DNA of 35,410 nt from Deltaproteobacteria bacterium (GCA_021163815.1 JAGGTJ010000174.1:1-35410), one strand, 5' to 3'; counted from the stretch's first letter, positions 8,320-17,825 are shown. A program made the numbers and translations. The notes: generated by a model not told the origin, from the sequence alone.

Positions 8320-10239
8320 ATGATGAAAAGATCTATACTTATTGTTGAGGATGAGATAATAGTTGCCAGGGATATTCAGATACAACTGGAAGACCTTGGG
8401 TACACGGTTTCCGGTATTGTATCAACTGGTAAGGATGCCTTGCTAAAGATCAGAAAATCCCCTGTAGATCTTGTGTTGATGGATATCAGGCTTGATGGTG
8501 ATATGGATGGTGTGGAGGCAGCCTCGTGTATCTGGTCGGAATTTGGTATTCCTGTGGTGTTTTTGACAGCTTATGCCGATGACATGACCTTGAGACGTGC
8601 CATGGAGACGAAACCCTTTGGGTATATTGTAAAGCCTTTCAATAGCAGGGAGCTGCATTCAACTTTAGAGGTTTCATTTAGCAGACACGATACTGAACAG
8701 TTGTTGAGAAAGGAAAGAAAATGGCTGGAAACGGTTTTGGAAAGTATTGGTGAAGGTGTAATTATTACAGATGCAAGAGGTAGAATTATCTCCATGAATC
8801 CAATGGCCGAGTTGTTATCAGGCTGGAAAAAGGGAGAGACAAAGGGCAGAAGCCTTGCCGAGATCTTTGTTCTTAAAGATACGCAGCAAGTTGTGCAGAT
8901 AGAAGGCCTTATGGAAAAAGTTTTGCAAAAAGGTCTTGTTGTTGATTTGGAAAGGTACATTATACTGATTACAAGAGATGGCACTGAACGTTTAATAGAT
9001 TATAATGCCGCTCCTGTTAAGGATATACAGACAGATATTCTGCAGGGAATGATCCTGGTTTTTAAGGATGTGACAGAAAGGCAAAAGATAGAAGATAGTA
9101 TCCAGCAGGCCCAGAAAATGGAAGCTATTGGCATGCTGGCAGGGGGCATGGCTCATGATTTCAACAATCTGATGATGGGTATACAGGGAAATATCTCATT
9201 AATGTTAATGGGTATGAGTCCGGACGATCCCAATTATACCAGGCTGAAAAATATGGAACAGTACGTGCAGCGTGGATCTGACCTTACCAAACAGTTTTTG
9301 GGGTTTGCACGTAAGGGAAAGTATGATGTCAGGGTTGTTGATTTGAACAGCGTTGTCAAAGATGCAGCTTTCATGTTTGCCAGGACCAGAAAAGATATCA
9401 GGCTTTATACGGACTACCATGAAGATATATGGAAGGTTGAGGTAGACAGCAGCCAGATAGATCAAGCGCTTCTTAACCTTTTTGTTAATGCGTGGCAGGC
9501 CATGCCTTCAGGGGGTGACCTGCATGTCAGTACGGAAAACGTGACTGTTGATGAAAAAACCGCAAGACGTTTTGATGTGTCTCCGGGTGATTATGTAAGG
9601 ATATCCGTTTCTGATACAGGGGTGGGGATAGATGACGATCTGAAGGAAAAGATATTCGAACCCTTTTTTACCACAAAAAAAGAGGGTGGGACAGGTCTTG
9701 GTCTGTCTGCTGTATATGGTATTGTAAAGGCCTATGGAGGTTTCATAGAGGTATTTAGCAAAAAAGGTGAAGGAACTTCTTTTTATCTCTATTTTCCTGC
9801 CTGCCAGGACGATGGAAAGAGGATAAAGTCGGATAAGACTATTTCCTGTATGCCTGATCTTTCATCAAAGAAGGTGACGGTGCTCGTTATAGATGATGAA
9901 GATATGGTATTGGGTGTTGCCAGGGAAATGATAGAGGCGCTTGGATATGATGTCTTGTGTGCCGGGAATGGATATGAGGCTGAGAGGCTCTTTCTTGAAA
10001 ACAGGGGTAAGATTGATATTGTTATATGCGATATGATAATGCCTGAGATGACCGGAGAGCAGGTTTGTCAAAGACTGAGGAAGGTATCTCCTGATCTAAG
10101 GGTGTTATTTGCCAGCGGTTATAGTGTGGATACAAGGACATCTGAGCTTTTAAAAGATGCCTGTAATGGTTTTATTCAAAAACCCTTTAATATAGATAGC
10201 CTGTCCAAAAAAATTACAGAGGTGTTGAATCCTCATTAA
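8320..10239 (+). CDS. Hybrid histidine kinase, REC-PAS-HisKA-HATPase-REC
   Basis: Domain order from the 639-residue sequence: receiver 1 (acidic E10/D11, phosphoacceptor Asp55, lysine in GYIVKPF); PAS about 133-250; HisKA with His279 in GGMAHDFNN; HATPase_c with DTGVGIDDDLKEKIFEPFF and a GTGLGLS box; and receiver 2 with Asp571 in CDMIMPEM and the lysine in IQKPF. Both receivers keep their key residues. Receiver 1 has the LTAYADDMTL and KPFGYIVKPF features of receivers paired with HisKA_2 kinases, so the preceding kinase is the likely donor. ATG 8320 is preferred because GGGAG (8307-8311) is 8 bases upstream. An in-frame ATG at 8251 would add 23 residues before the receiver and lacks this support. 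No DNA-binding domain is present. Confidence 0.88.
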   Translation: MMKRSILIVEDEIIVARDIQIQLEDLGYTVSGIVSTGKDALLKIRKSPVDLVLMDIRLDGDMDGVEAASCIWSEFGIPVVFLTAYADDMTLRRAMETKPFGYIVKPFNSRELHSTLEVSFSRHDTEQLLRKERKWLETVLESIGEGVIITDARGRIISMNPMAELLSGWKKGETKGRSLAEIFVLKDTQQVVQIEGLMEKVLQKGLVVDLERYIILITRDGTERLIDYNAAPVKDIQTDILQGMILVFKDVTERQKIEDSIQQAQKMEAIGMLAGGMAHDFNNLMMGIQGNISLMLMGMSPDDPNYTRLKNMEQYVQRGSDLTKQFLGFARKGKYDVRVVDLNSVVKDAAFMFARTRKDIRLYTDYHEDIWKVEVDSSQIDQALLNLFVNAWQAMPSGGDLHVSTENVTVDEKTARRFDVSPGDYVRISVSDTGVGIDDDLKEKIFEPFFTTKKEGGTGLGLSAVYGIVKAYGGFIEVFSKKGEGTSFYLYFPACQDDGKRIKSDKTISCMPDLSSKKVTVLVIDDEDMVLGVAREMIEALGYDVLCAGNGYEAERLFLENRGKIDIVICDMIMPEMTGEQVCQRLRKVSPDLRVLFASGYSVDTRTSELLKDACNGFIQKPFNIDSLSKKITEVLNPH

Positions 10240-10282
10240 GCCGAAAGACATCTGTGTATATAACCTTTTATAGGGGATAAGT

Positions 10283-10858
10283 ATGGGAGATAAAGACAGT
10301 TTTGATGAAAAAGAGGGTGCTTTTCTTCTTGATGTGGCCCGTAAGACCATAGAAAATGAACTTTTTAATAAGAATCAGAGGATACTGCCTGACCATGATC
10401 TGCCTGGGAAATTTATTAAAAAAAGAGGCACCTTTGTTACTCTGACAAAGAATGGCAATCTCCGAGGATGTATTGGGCATATCGTGCCCCACGAGCCTTT
10501 AATAGAGAGTCTTAAAAATAATGCTATTGCTGCTGCCTTTAAAGATCCCAGGTTTCCTCCCCTGCAACGGGATGAATGGAAAGATGTGGAGATTGAAGTC
10601 AGCATATTGACAGATCCTAAGCCTCTTTCATATTCTGATGCCCAGGATCTGCTGCAGAAGTTGCGTCCAGGGGTCGACGGTGTGATAATACAAAAAGGCT
10701 ATCATTCCGCGACATTTCTTCCCCAGGTATGGGAGCAACTCCCGGATAAAGAGACATTTTTGAGCCATCTTTGCATGAAGGCGGGTCTTCCTGCAGATGC
10801 GTGGAAAGACGGGGATCTTGCGGTTTTTACATACCAGGTACAGGCATTTGAAGAATAG
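10283..10858 (+). CDS. amrA: AMMECR1-domain protein (AmmeMemoRadiSam system protein A)
   Basis: AMMECR1 family protein of 191 residues. The signature LRGCIGHI is at about 61-68, with the conserved DPRFPPL region and the SILTDPKPL strand after it. In many bacteria it is encoded with a Memo-domain protein and a radical SAM protein, giving the AmmeMemoRadiSam name; neither partner is adjacent here. The radical SAM gene next door is convergent and of a different family (TIGR03960). The biochemical function is not firmly known. AGGGGAT lies about 7 bases before the ATG. The gene ends 30 bases from the end of the convergent gene, with no clear terminator between them. Confidence 0.85.
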   Translation: MGDKDSFDEKEGAFLLDVARKTIENELFNKNQRILPDHDLPGKFIKKRGTFVTLTKNGNLRGCIGHIVPHEPLIESLKNNAIAAAFKDPRFPPLQRDEWKDVEIEVSILTDPKPLSYSDAQDLLQKLRPGVDGVIIQKGYHSATFLPQVWEQLPDKETFLSHLCMKAGLPADAWKDGDLAVFTYQVQAFEE

Positions 10859-10888
10859 AATATTGGGGCATTTGGGTCTGTCGGGATG

Positions 10889-13411
10889 TCATGAGAAGAT
10901 CTGTCTTGTTTTTATTACCTTTATTTCCCAGGGATTGATATTTGGCAGCATAAACACTGTCCTGACTATTTTATCCGGTTTCAGACCTGCTTTTTGACTA
11001 TGCCTCAAGACCAGTTCTACCTGTTTTTCAGAGACAATACTTATTGACTGAACCTGTTTTTTTATGTCAACCTCTTTGTTTCCTTTTTTGGTGTTTTTTT
11101 CTACAGGCCATTTATCAACCTCATAAAACCTTTTTAACCTGTCCGTCTGTGTTAAAAGATCTGCTCCTTCAATATTGACAAGATAATGAATGCGGATCAG
11201 TGTTGGCTTTTTTCTTCCTGAAGGAAGCCTCGTTACTGAGTTTACGGCAATGCCTTCAGGAAGCTCACGATTTATGCGATCCTTTAGGATATGGGCTGAT
11301 ATAGGATGCACAACAGTTATATCTGCTGTTTCACACATGCTTTCTGTCCCGACCGGCAAGGCAGAGAGAAAGGACACCTTTGGCATGGGATGAAAACCGT
11401 GAGAATATGCCAGAGGTATGCCCGAACGTCTAAATGCCCTTAAAAACACATTGACAAGTTCCAGATGCCCAAGGAACCTGGCCCTGCCAAGTTTTGTATA
11501 GGTCAGGCGGTAAACCCCCGGCAGATTTGCAGGAGAAGACGGCTTGTCAGATGATCTGTTGCCTGAAACGGTCGTGGCCTTTTTGCTGTTCATAATGACA
11601 GGCATAATCTTTTTTTGATCACAAACACCGCAGCCAGTACACCCTCTTCTGCAATCTTCGGTAAACTTACGCTGTGTAGCTTTTTCAAGTTCCTGTTTTA
11701 AAAATCTTTTACTTACCCCTGTCCTTATATGATCCCATGGCAGGATTTCATCAGGCCCTCTTTTCCTCAGATAAAACTCCGGATTTACCCCTGTACTTAC
11801 AAAGGCCTCATCCCATATATCCTTTCTGAATTGATCTCCCCATGCATCAAATCTGGCGCCGAGTTTCCATGCCTTTAAAACAGCATTGGCAAGAACCCTG
11901 TCCCCGCGTGAAAAGATACCTTCAAGCCAGCTCGTTTGAGGTTCATTCCATTTTACACGGATTTGTGTGCCTCTGAGACGCTCTCTTATCAAGTTTATGC
12001 GTCTTGTGCTTTCCTCTAAGGATAACTGGGATTCCCACATAAATGGTGTATGAGCCTTTGGTACGAAGGTGGAAACGCTGACATTTAACTTAAAGCCTTT
12101 TTTCCCCTTATCGGAAAGTTTTACTACCTGTTTGGCCAGATCAACAATGTCGCAGACATCCTTTTCTTCTTCAAAAGGCAGGCCGATCATAAAGTACAGT
12201 TTTATAAGTTTCCAGCCGGCCCTGTATACGGCCTGTGCTGTTTTAAGAATATCCTGTTGTGTCAGGCCCTTATTGATGACTTTTTGCAGATCCTCATTGC
12301 CTGCCTCCACGGCAATGGTAAAGCCGGTTTTTCTCACTCTTTTTATCTGCTCCATCAGTAATGGATTAAGGGTATCAACCCTTAAAGAGGGGAGACTTAT
12401 AGCAACCTTTTCAGAAGAAAGGCTGTCCATCAGGGAAATTAACATGGGTTCAATGCATGAATAGTCACCTGAACTCAGTGATAAAAGGCTCATCTCATCA
12501 TAACCGGTTGCGGCAATGGCATCCCGGGCAATACGGAGAATTGAATTGGGGTTACGCTCCCTAACGGGTCTGTAGATCATACCAGCCTGACAAAAGCGAC
12601 ATCCCCGTGTGCATCCCCGTGCAATCTCTATGGCTACCCGGTCATGGACAAGTTCGGTAAAGGGAACGACCTGTTTTGTTGGAAATGGATATTTGTTTAT
12701 GTCATCAACAATGGCCTTTTCTACAAAAGAATAATGATGGAGTCTTGGTTCAATACTGTTTACTGTGCCTTTGTTTGTATAATGGATAGTAAACATGGAG
12801 GGAATATAAACGCCACGGATGTGTATAAGCTCATGTAATATCCTTTCTCTGTCCCTCACACCGGACCTTTTGGCCTCTTTTACGGTTTGACATATCTCAA
12901 CAAGGGCATCTTCACCATCCCCTATAAGAAAAAGATCGAAAAAATCGGCAACCGGTTCAGGATTGAAGCATGCAGGACCTCCTCCAATTATCAGCGGTTC
13001 TGTATCTTTTCTGTCCCGGGCAAACAGGGGGATGTTTGAAAGGTCCAGCATGGTCAGCACATTTGTATAGCACAGTTCATGCTGAAGGCTGAATCCCACA
13101 ATATCGAAGGAGGAAAGGGGCCTGTCAGATTCAAGGCTTGTGAGGCCTACATTATGTATCCTCATTTCCTGTTCAAGATCTGTCCATGGGCAAAAGACTC
13201 TCTCTGCTGCTATCCATGGTTTTTCATTGAGTATATGGTAAAGTATCTTGAGGCCAAGATGGGACATGCCTACATCGTAGACATCGGGAAAGGCAAGGGC
13301 AATGGACAGATCCGTGTTTGAAGTATCTTTTTTTATGCTGTTGATTTCACCGCCTATGTAACGGCTTGGACGTGTGATCTTTGGAAACCAGGGATAGTTG
13401 TATAGGGTCAT
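10889..13411 (-). CDS. TIGR03960-type B12-binding radical SAM protein fused to a DUF2344 domain
   Basis: Large radical SAM protein of 840 residues. The N-terminal part (about 35-175) resembles a cobalamin-binding-like domain (FPDVYDVGMSHLG). The SAM-binding Fe-S motif CTRGCRFC follows with Cys267, Cys271 and Cys274, then the radical SAM core. A second cysteine group, CRRGCTGCGVC, near 610 could hold another cluster. From about 650 a DUF2344 (TIGR03936) domain starts (YRLTYTKLGRARFLGHLELV), often a separate gene but fused here. The reaction is unknown; in other bacteria such proteins are commonly next to an RNase E/G gene, which is not seen here. It is the last gene of the minus-strand run ftsH-folP-coaX. 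The start is fixed by the conserved N-terminus, as the Shine-Dalgarno is weak. Confidence 0.88.
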   Translation of the reverse strand: MTLYNYPWFPKITRPSRYIGGEINSIKKDTSNTDLSIALAFPDVYDVGMSHLGLKILYHILNEKPWIAAERVFCPWTDLEQEMRIHNVGLTSLESDRPLSSFDIVGFSLQHELCYTNVLTMLDLSNIPLFARDRKDTEPLIIGGGPACFNPEPVADFFDLFLIGDGEDALVEICQTVKEAKRSGVRDRERILHELIHIRGVYIPSMFTIHYTNKGTVNSIEPRLHHYSFVEKAIVDDINKYPFPTKQVVPFTELVHDRVAIEIARGCTRGCRFCQAGMIYRPVRERNPNSILRIARDAIAATGYDEMSLLSLSSGDYSCIEPMLISLMDSLSSEKVAISLPSLRVDTLNPLLMEQIKRVRKTGFTIAVEAGNEDLQKVINKGLTQQDILKTAQAVYRAGWKLIKLYFMIGLPFEEEKDVCDIVDLAKQVVKLSDKGKKGFKLNVSVSTFVPKAHTPFMWESQLSLEESTRRINLIRERLRGTQIRVKWNEPQTSWLEGIFSRGDRVLANAVLKAWKLGARFDAWGDQFRKDIWDEAFVSTGVNPEFYLRKRGPDEILPWDHIRTGVSKRFLKQELEKATQRKFTEDCRRGCTGCGVCDQKKIMPVIMNSKKATTVSGNRSSDKPSSPANLPGVYRLTYTKLGRARFLGHLELVNVFLRAFRRSGIPLAYSHGFHPMPKVSFLSALPVGTESMCETADITVVHPISAHILKDRINRELPEGIAVNSVTRLPSGRKKPTLIRIHYLVNIEGADLLTQTDRLKRFYEVDKWPVEKNTKKGNKEVDIKKQVQSISIVSEKQVELVLRHSQKAGLKPDKIVRTVFMLPNINPWEIKVIKTRQIFS

Positions 13412-13480
13412 GTTTACCGTTGTTCAAAAAAAGCAGTAGCGCCCAATTGCAGGCAGGGTTTAGGTTTTATTGAATTGTTG

Positions 13481-14254
13481 CTAAGGTCGATTGATCTTTT
13501 TGAAAATGGCCATTAATCCATGAATGGTCAAAAATTTTTCCACGGTATCTATTGTCTCTGATAAGTCGGAAAATATATGGGCCAGACCCCCTGTAGCAAT
13601 TACCATCGGGTTGGAACCCATCTCTTTTTTCATACGCTTGACTATGCCATCCACCAGCCCTGCATAACCGTATAATATGCCAGACTTGATGCTGTTGACC
13701 GTATCCTGTACAACTATACCTTCAGGGGGGGTAAAGATATTCACCTTCGGAAGTTGGGATGTACTGTTGAAAAGGGCCTCGGAAGAAATAAGAGCACCTG
13801 GGGCAATAAGGCCCCCCATGAATTCTCCGTTTACGGAAACATAGTCAAAGGTAGTGGCTGTTCCGAAGTCGACTATGATTATGGATGTATGATATTTTTC
13901 ATATGCCCCTGCTGCATTTACTATCCTGTCTGATCCTAGAGTTGCTGGATCAGTATATCTGATGGGCATCCCGATGTTTAGAGAGGCGTTTACAACAATC
14001 GGTGATATGTGAAAATATTTGATTGCAAGTTCCTCGATCCTGTTCGTAACAGGGGGTACTACAGAAGAGACCACAATCGCATCTACATCGTCAGATCTTA
14101 GCCCTGCAATCTTAAACAGGCTGAAAATCGTTACCGATAACTCATCAGCCGTTATCCTGGTATCTGTCCTGATCCTCCAGTTATGAATAACTTCATCTGT
14201 GGTGGTCAGACATAATACAGTATGTGTATTGCCTACATCTATGCAAAGTATCAT
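13481..14254 (-). CDS. coaX: Type III pantothenate kinase
   Basis: First step of coenzyme A synthesis: phosphorylates pantothenate with ATP and needs a monovalent cation. It belongs to the ASKHA fold. Visible motifs are the N-terminal phosphate-binding DVGNTHT (6-12), the GSDRIVNAAGAY region, the FGTATTFDYV stretch with catalytic and cation-binding surroundings, and GGLIAPGA. The 257-residue length is typical. It lies about 100 bases downstream of folP and 70 bases upstream of the radical SAM gene on the same strand, probably one transcript. No biotin-ligase (birA) fusion or neighbour is present. Confidence 0.95.
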   Translation of the reverse strand: MILCIDVGNTHTVLCLTTTDEVIHNWRIRTDTRITADELSVTIFSLFKIAGLRSDDVDAIVVSSVVPPVTNRIEELAIKYFHISPIVVNASLNIGMPIRYTDPATLGSDRIVNAAGAYEKYHTSIIIVDFGTATTFDYVSVNGEFMGGLIAPGALISSEALFNSTSQLPKVNIFTPPEGIVVQDTVNSIKSGILYGYAGLVDGIVKRMKKEMGSNPMVIATGGLAHIFSDLSETIDTVEKFLTIHGLMAIFKKINRP

Positions 14255-14353
14255 GGGATATTATATACGGGTTAAGGAGTTTGTGAGAAATATGTTGTGT
14301 GGTACCGTACAGAAAGAGAGGTGTACAGAAAACCTGTTGACTTTCTTCTCTTG

Positions 14354-15196
14354 TCATGTGTTTGATGCATTCTTTATTGCATCGGCCATCTTTACCACGG
14401 GTACGGCCATCTTTACGTTATGTACCCGGACGATACTGGCACCGGACATGATTCCACAGGCAATGGTGGCCATGGTTCCCATTTCTCTATTGTTATTTCC
14501 AACCACACGTCCTATAAATGCCTTGTTGGAGGTGCCAAGCAGTATGGGCCTGTTAAGAGACTGAAAACACGATAGGTTCCGGATGATGGTGAGATTGTGA
14601 CTCATGGTTTTTCCAAATCCGATGCCAGGGTCTATGATGATATTCTCTTCCTTAATCCCAAGACTCTTGGCATACTCGATGGTTTTTCTGAAGAATGACG
14701 TTATATCTGTCAGAAGATTGTCGTAATGGGGGTTATCCTGCATTGTTTCAGGTGTTCCCTGCATGTGCATGAGAATCACAGGCACCTGCAGGCTGGCTGC
14801 CACCTGTCCCATACGGGGATCAAACCTGAGCGCACTTATGTCATTGATGATAGATGCGCCTGCCATAACTGCTTCCTGTGCCACCTCACTTTTGCAGGTA
14901 TCTATGCTTATCGGAATGTCAATCTGTTTGCTTAACTCCTCTATAACAGGGATAACCCTGTCCATTTCCTCGTCAGTTGATATCCTCTTTGAATACGGGC
15001 GCGTGGATTCACCTCCGATATCGATTATGTCTGCCCCATTTCTAACCATGGCAAGGCCATGTTCAATGGCCCTGTCTTTTTCAATGTATTTCCCCCCATC
15101 TGAAAATGAATCCGGAGTGACATTCAGTATCCCCATGACAAGGGTACGATCCATAAGTTCCAGCACATATTGTTTATCTTTCAACAGGATAATCAA
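14354..15196 (-). CDS. folP: Dihydropteroate synthase
   Basis: Joins p-aminobenzoate to the pterin diphosphate in folate synthesis (TIM barrel). Motifs are [14 protein letters not shown] (22-35), DIGGESTRP (59-67), the SIDT strand, the NDIS strand, and a terminal RVHNV with its conserved histidine. Length is 280 residues. One site is unusual: the loop normally read as S-R-K is S-N-K here (Ser223, Asn224, Lys225; codons TCC AAC AAG on the minus strand), so the arginine is replaced while the lysine is kept. The start is TTG 15196, overlapping the ftsH stop in a TTGA arrangement, with GGAG about 10 bases upstream. It is likely translationally coupled to ftsH, a pairing known from other Deltaproteobacteria. 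Confidence 0.95.
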   Translation of the reverse strand: MIILLKDKQYVLELMDRTLVMGILNVTPDSFSDGGKYIEKDRAIEHGLAMVRNGADIIDIGGESTRPYSKRISTDEEMDRVIPVIEELSKQIDIPISIDTCKSEVAQEAVMAGASIINDISALRFDPRMGQVAASLQVPVILMHMQGTPETMQDNPHYDNLLTDITSFFRKTIEYAKSLGIKEENIIIDPGIGFGKTMSHNLTIIRNLSCFQSLNRPILLGTSNKAFIGRVVGNNNREMGTMATIACGIMSGASIVRVHNVKMAVPVVKMADAIKNASNT

Positions 15197-17022
15197 GATG
15201 CCATGTCTCCATCCCTAGAATCAGAGTTTTCTTTTTTAGGAATAAATTCTGATATAATTTCATCTATATCATTGCCGTCAAGGGTCTCTTTTTCTAACAG
15301 GGACTGTGCGATCTTCTCCAGAATCTCCAGGTTATCAGACAGTAGTTTATGGGCAGTGTCGTAACTTTCAGTGACAATTCGGTTTACCTCCTCGTCAATT
15401 TTTTGAGCTGTAAGCTCACTGTAGTCCCTATGTTGGGATATTTCTTTTCCAAGGAATATCTGTTCTTCCTGTTTGCCAAAGGTCATGGGCCCAAGTTTGT
15501 CACTCATGCCGTAAACGCACACCATCTTGCGGGCAAGATCGGATGCCCTCTCAATATCATTGCCGGCCCCGGTTGTCTGTTGCTTTAATGTGATCTCTTC
15601 TGCAGCCCTTCCGCCCATAAGTATAGCCATATTGTTCAAAAGGAATTCTTTTGGGTATGTATGCTTTTCATCTATGGGAAGCTGTTGTGTCAGGCCAAGT
15701 GCCCGTCCTCTTGGTATAATGGTTACCTTATGGATAGGGTCTGTGTTCGGTAGAAGCTTGGCAACAAGTACATGACCACCCTCGTGATATGCCGTAATCC
15801 TTTTTTCTTCCTCGGTTATAAGCATGCTTTTTCGCTCTACACCCATCAAGACCTTGTCCTTGGCATCTTCAAGATCTTCCATCTCAATCTTGTCTTTTCC
15901 ACGTCTTGCGGCAAGAAGGGCGGCCTCGTTAACCATGTTTTCAATATCAGCTCCCGTGAATCCCGGAGTTCCTCTCGCAAGTACGGATATATCTATGTCT
16001 TTGCTCAAAAGCTTGTTTTTCATGTGTACCTTGAATATTCCCTCTCTGCCCTTGATATCCGGAGTTGGTACTACAACCTGACGGTCAAAGCGGCCTGGCC
16101 TGAGAAGGGCAGGGTCAAGGACGTCCGGTCTGTTGGTAGCAGAAATTAATATTACACCCTCATTGGACTCAAAACCGTCCATTTCTACAAGAAGCTGATT
16201 GAGTGTTTGTTCCCTTTCATCGTGTCCCCCTCCGAGGCCAGCTCCTCTATGCCTGCCAACAGCATCAATTTCATCAATAAATATGATACAGGGAGCATTC
16301 TTTTTACCCTGTACAAAAAGATCCCTTACCCTGGAGGCTCCAACGCCTACAAACATCTCTACAAAATCTGATCCGCTTATACTGAAAAACGGGACGTTTG
16401 CCTCTCCTGCAATGGCTCTTGACAAAAGGGTCTTTCCTGTTCCAGGGGCGCCTACGAGGAGCACCCCCTTTGGGATACGGCCCCCAAGACGGGTAAATCT
16501 TTTGGGATCCCTTAAAAATTCTACAATCTCCTGTAGCTCCTCTTTTGCCTCGTCAATACCTGCCACATCATCAAAGGTGACCTTTTCCTGATCATTGGTC
16601 ATCATTCTTGCGCGGCTTTTTCCAAAAGAAAGTGCCTTTCCTCCCCCTGACTGCATCTGACGCATGAAAAATATCCATACACCAATCAGTAGAAGCATGG
16701 GTACCCATGACAGGAAGACCTGGAACCAGGAAGATGTCTCTATGGGTTTTGCAAGAATCTTTACCCCCTTGCTTCTCAATAGCCTGATCATTTCAGGATC
16801 CTTGGGTGCATAGGTTTTAAAAGGCCCCTGTACCGACATGCCGGTAATATTGTTTCCCTGAATGGTAACCTGAGATACGCTGCCGGTTTCCACCATATTC
16901 AGAAAATCGCTATAGCTTATAGTGGATATGGCAGTGTTGGGATGTCTGAAAACCTGAAACAACATTACCATCATTAAACTGATAACAAGCCAAAGAGCCA
17001 AATTTTTGTAAAACTGATTCAA
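15193..17022 (-). CDS. ftsH: ATP-dependent zinc metalloprotease FtsH
   Basis: Membrane-anchored AAA+ protease for membrane-protein quality control and regulatory proteolysis. TM1 is at about 8-25 and TM2 at about 102-120, with an extracytoplasmic segment between. Walker A is GAPGTGKT (191-198), Walker B IIFIDEID (246-253), and the second region of homology includes [20 protein letters not shown]. The protease zinc motif is HEGGH (His413, Glu414, His417), which fits HExxH although HEAGH is more usual. Length is 609 residues. The start is TTG 17022: AGGAGGT (17032-17038 on this strand) lies 9 bases upstream and no in-frame ATG gives a complete TM1. It is the first gene of the minus-strand run. 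Confidence 0.97.
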   Translation of the reverse strand: MNQFYKNLALWLVISLMMVMLFQVFRHPNTAISTISYSDFLNMVETGSVSQVTIQGNNITGMSVQGPFKTYAPKDPEMIRLLRSKGVKILAKPIETSSWFQVFLSWVPMLLLIGVWIFFMRQMQSGGGKALSFGKSRARMMTNDQEKVTFDDVAGIDEAKEELQEIVEFLRDPKRFTRLGGRIPKGVLLVGAPGTGKTLLSRAIAGEANVPFFSISGSDFVEMFVGVGASRVRDLFVQGKKNAPCIIFIDEIDAVGRHRGAGLGGGHDEREQTLNQLLVEMDGFESNEGVILISATNRPDVLDPALLRPGRFDRQVVVPTPDIKGREGIFKVHMKNKLLSKDIDISVLARGTPGFTGADIENMVNEAALLAARRGKDKIEMEDLEDAKDKVLMGVERKSMLITEEEKRITAYHEGGHVLVAKLLPNTDPIHKVTIIPRGRALGLTQQLPIDEKHTYPKEFLLNNMAILMGGRAAEEITLKQQTTGAGNDIERASDLARKMVCVYGMSDKLGPMTFGKQEEQIFLGKEISQHRDYSELTAQKIDEEVNRIVTESYDTAHKLLSDNLEILEKIAQSLLEKETLDGNDIDEIISEFIPKKENSDSRDGDMAS

Positions 17023-17086
17023 TTTGAAATGACCTCCTGTGCCGTATTTTTAGGAGCTTTGTGAAATGTTCAATTTTGTTCAAATT

Positions 17087-17233
17087 TGATGGCATCGTAA
17101 AAGGTGTCTCCATATATTGTGAGTGTTTGGCCATACGTTGAACATTTTGTATGCCTTCACGCATGACCAAACACTATGCCTTGTATATGAAGTTTTTTGC
17201 CTATCCATCGGTTCTATTTTTACAGGGGCATTA
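17087..17233 (+). mobile_element. R1 MITE-like element, copy 1
   Basis: A 147-base non-coding element about 80% identical by eye to 25071-25222. The ends are imperfect inverted repeats: TGATGGCATCGTAAAAGG at the left, and a right end whose complement reads TAATGCCCCTGTAAAAAT. An internal stem pairs 17123-17137 with 17160-17174. No transposase frame is present. No clear target duplication remains around this copy. Confidence 0.75.
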
Positions 17234-17343
17234 AAGGTTATGATTTTTGAAGATAGTTTACCCTTAAGGAGCGCCGATTTTACCGAATCTGTGTGGCAAG
17301 GATTTAAAGTTTCGTAGTACGTCTGTGCCCTTGCCGTCTTGCA

Positions 17344-17393
17344 CCTGCCTGCAACAGGCAGGTCTTTGGCAAATTTGATGTTTGTAGGATTTA
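17344..17393 (+). repeat. R4 repeat, right-end fragment with hairpin
   Basis: CCTGCCTG (17344-17351), loop CAA, CAGGCAGG (17355-17362) is a perfect 8-bp hairpin. It is followed by TCTTTGGCA and GTTTGTAGGATTTAG. It matches the fragment at 2614 and the complete element at 31113. Confidence 0.65.
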
Positions 17394-17532
17394 GATGAAA
17401 ACGAGTTTCCTCTTTTCAAAGACGGAAAACAGCTATTTATAGTTTAGAATTTGACTTAAAAACACATTATATGGAATGTATTGTCATTTTTCAATGTTTT
17501 CTGCATGGTGTTCCTTCTCTAAATAATCTTTT

Positions 17533-17565
17533 TGTCCAATGGTTGCTCTGTAATTGCAACGGACA
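17533..17565. promoter_or_regulatory. Candidate upstream activator site (palindrome)
   Basis: TGTCC (17533-17537), GTTGC (17542-17546), then GCAAC (17556-17560) and GGACA (17561-17565) form an imperfect inverted repeat. Its centre is about 128 bases upstream of the start site predicted from the sigma-54 promoter, a usual place for an enhancer-binding-protein site. This is inference from symmetry and spacing only. Confidence 0.4.
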
Positions 17566-17650
17566 GACTTTGGCACAGGAAAGATACTGTCAGGGTATTG
17601 AGATGAAACAGGCAGGGGCAGATGATGTTTTTTGCGATTATAAGATAGTT

Positions 17651-17666
17651 TGGCACGGTCATTGCT
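17651..17666 (+). promoter_or_regulatory. Sigma-54 (RpoN) promoter upstream of pilT
   Basis: TGGCACG (17651-17657), four bases, TTGCT (17662-17666) matches the sigma-54 consensus exactly, with GG and GC 10 bases apart. The predicted start is near 17677, giving a leader of about 150 bases before pilT at 17826. This strand and position fit pilT and possibly the two genes after it. Confidence 0.85.
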
Positions 17667-17688
17667 GTCAATCCATAGTGTCAATCCA
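17667..17688. promoter_or_regulatory. Direct repeats at the predicted pilT transcription start
   Basis: GTCAATCCA occurs at 17667-17675 and again at 17680-17688, a 13-base period, spanning the predicted +1. It could be an operator or an early-transcript element. Evidence is only repetition and position. Confidence 0.35.
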
Positions 17689-17825
17689 AGATTTTGGTAA
17701 TAGTGAGTTCAAGGAAGGTAAAGATCTTAGTCCGGGGAGTATATTTTCAGGGTTAAGAGCTGAATCTGATACGGAAATTGGACAAAACAGCAGGATATGA
17801 GTAGACCAAAAACAGGAGGTAAGAA

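Larger units (their letters stand above)
17023..17825. other. 803-base divergent intergenic region, ftsH / pilT
   Basis: No convincing gene. It holds the ftsH leader on the minus strand, an R1 repeat (17087-17233), an R4 fragment (17344-17393), a palindrome (17533-17565) and a sigma-54 promoter (17651-17666). A 109-codon open frame at 17471-17800 overlaps the promoter, has no ribosome site and resembles no family known to me, so it is not annotated as a gene. Confidence 0.7.

Noticed and set aside
13438-13465. GGCAGGGTTTAGGTTTTAT between coaX and the radical SAM gene as an R4 fragment
   Set aside because: Similarity is short and lacks the TCTTTGGCA block; not enough to call.
17471-17800. 109-codon plus-strand open frame before pilT
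   Set aside because: It spans the palindrome and the sigma-54 promoter, has no ribosome site and no recognisable domain.
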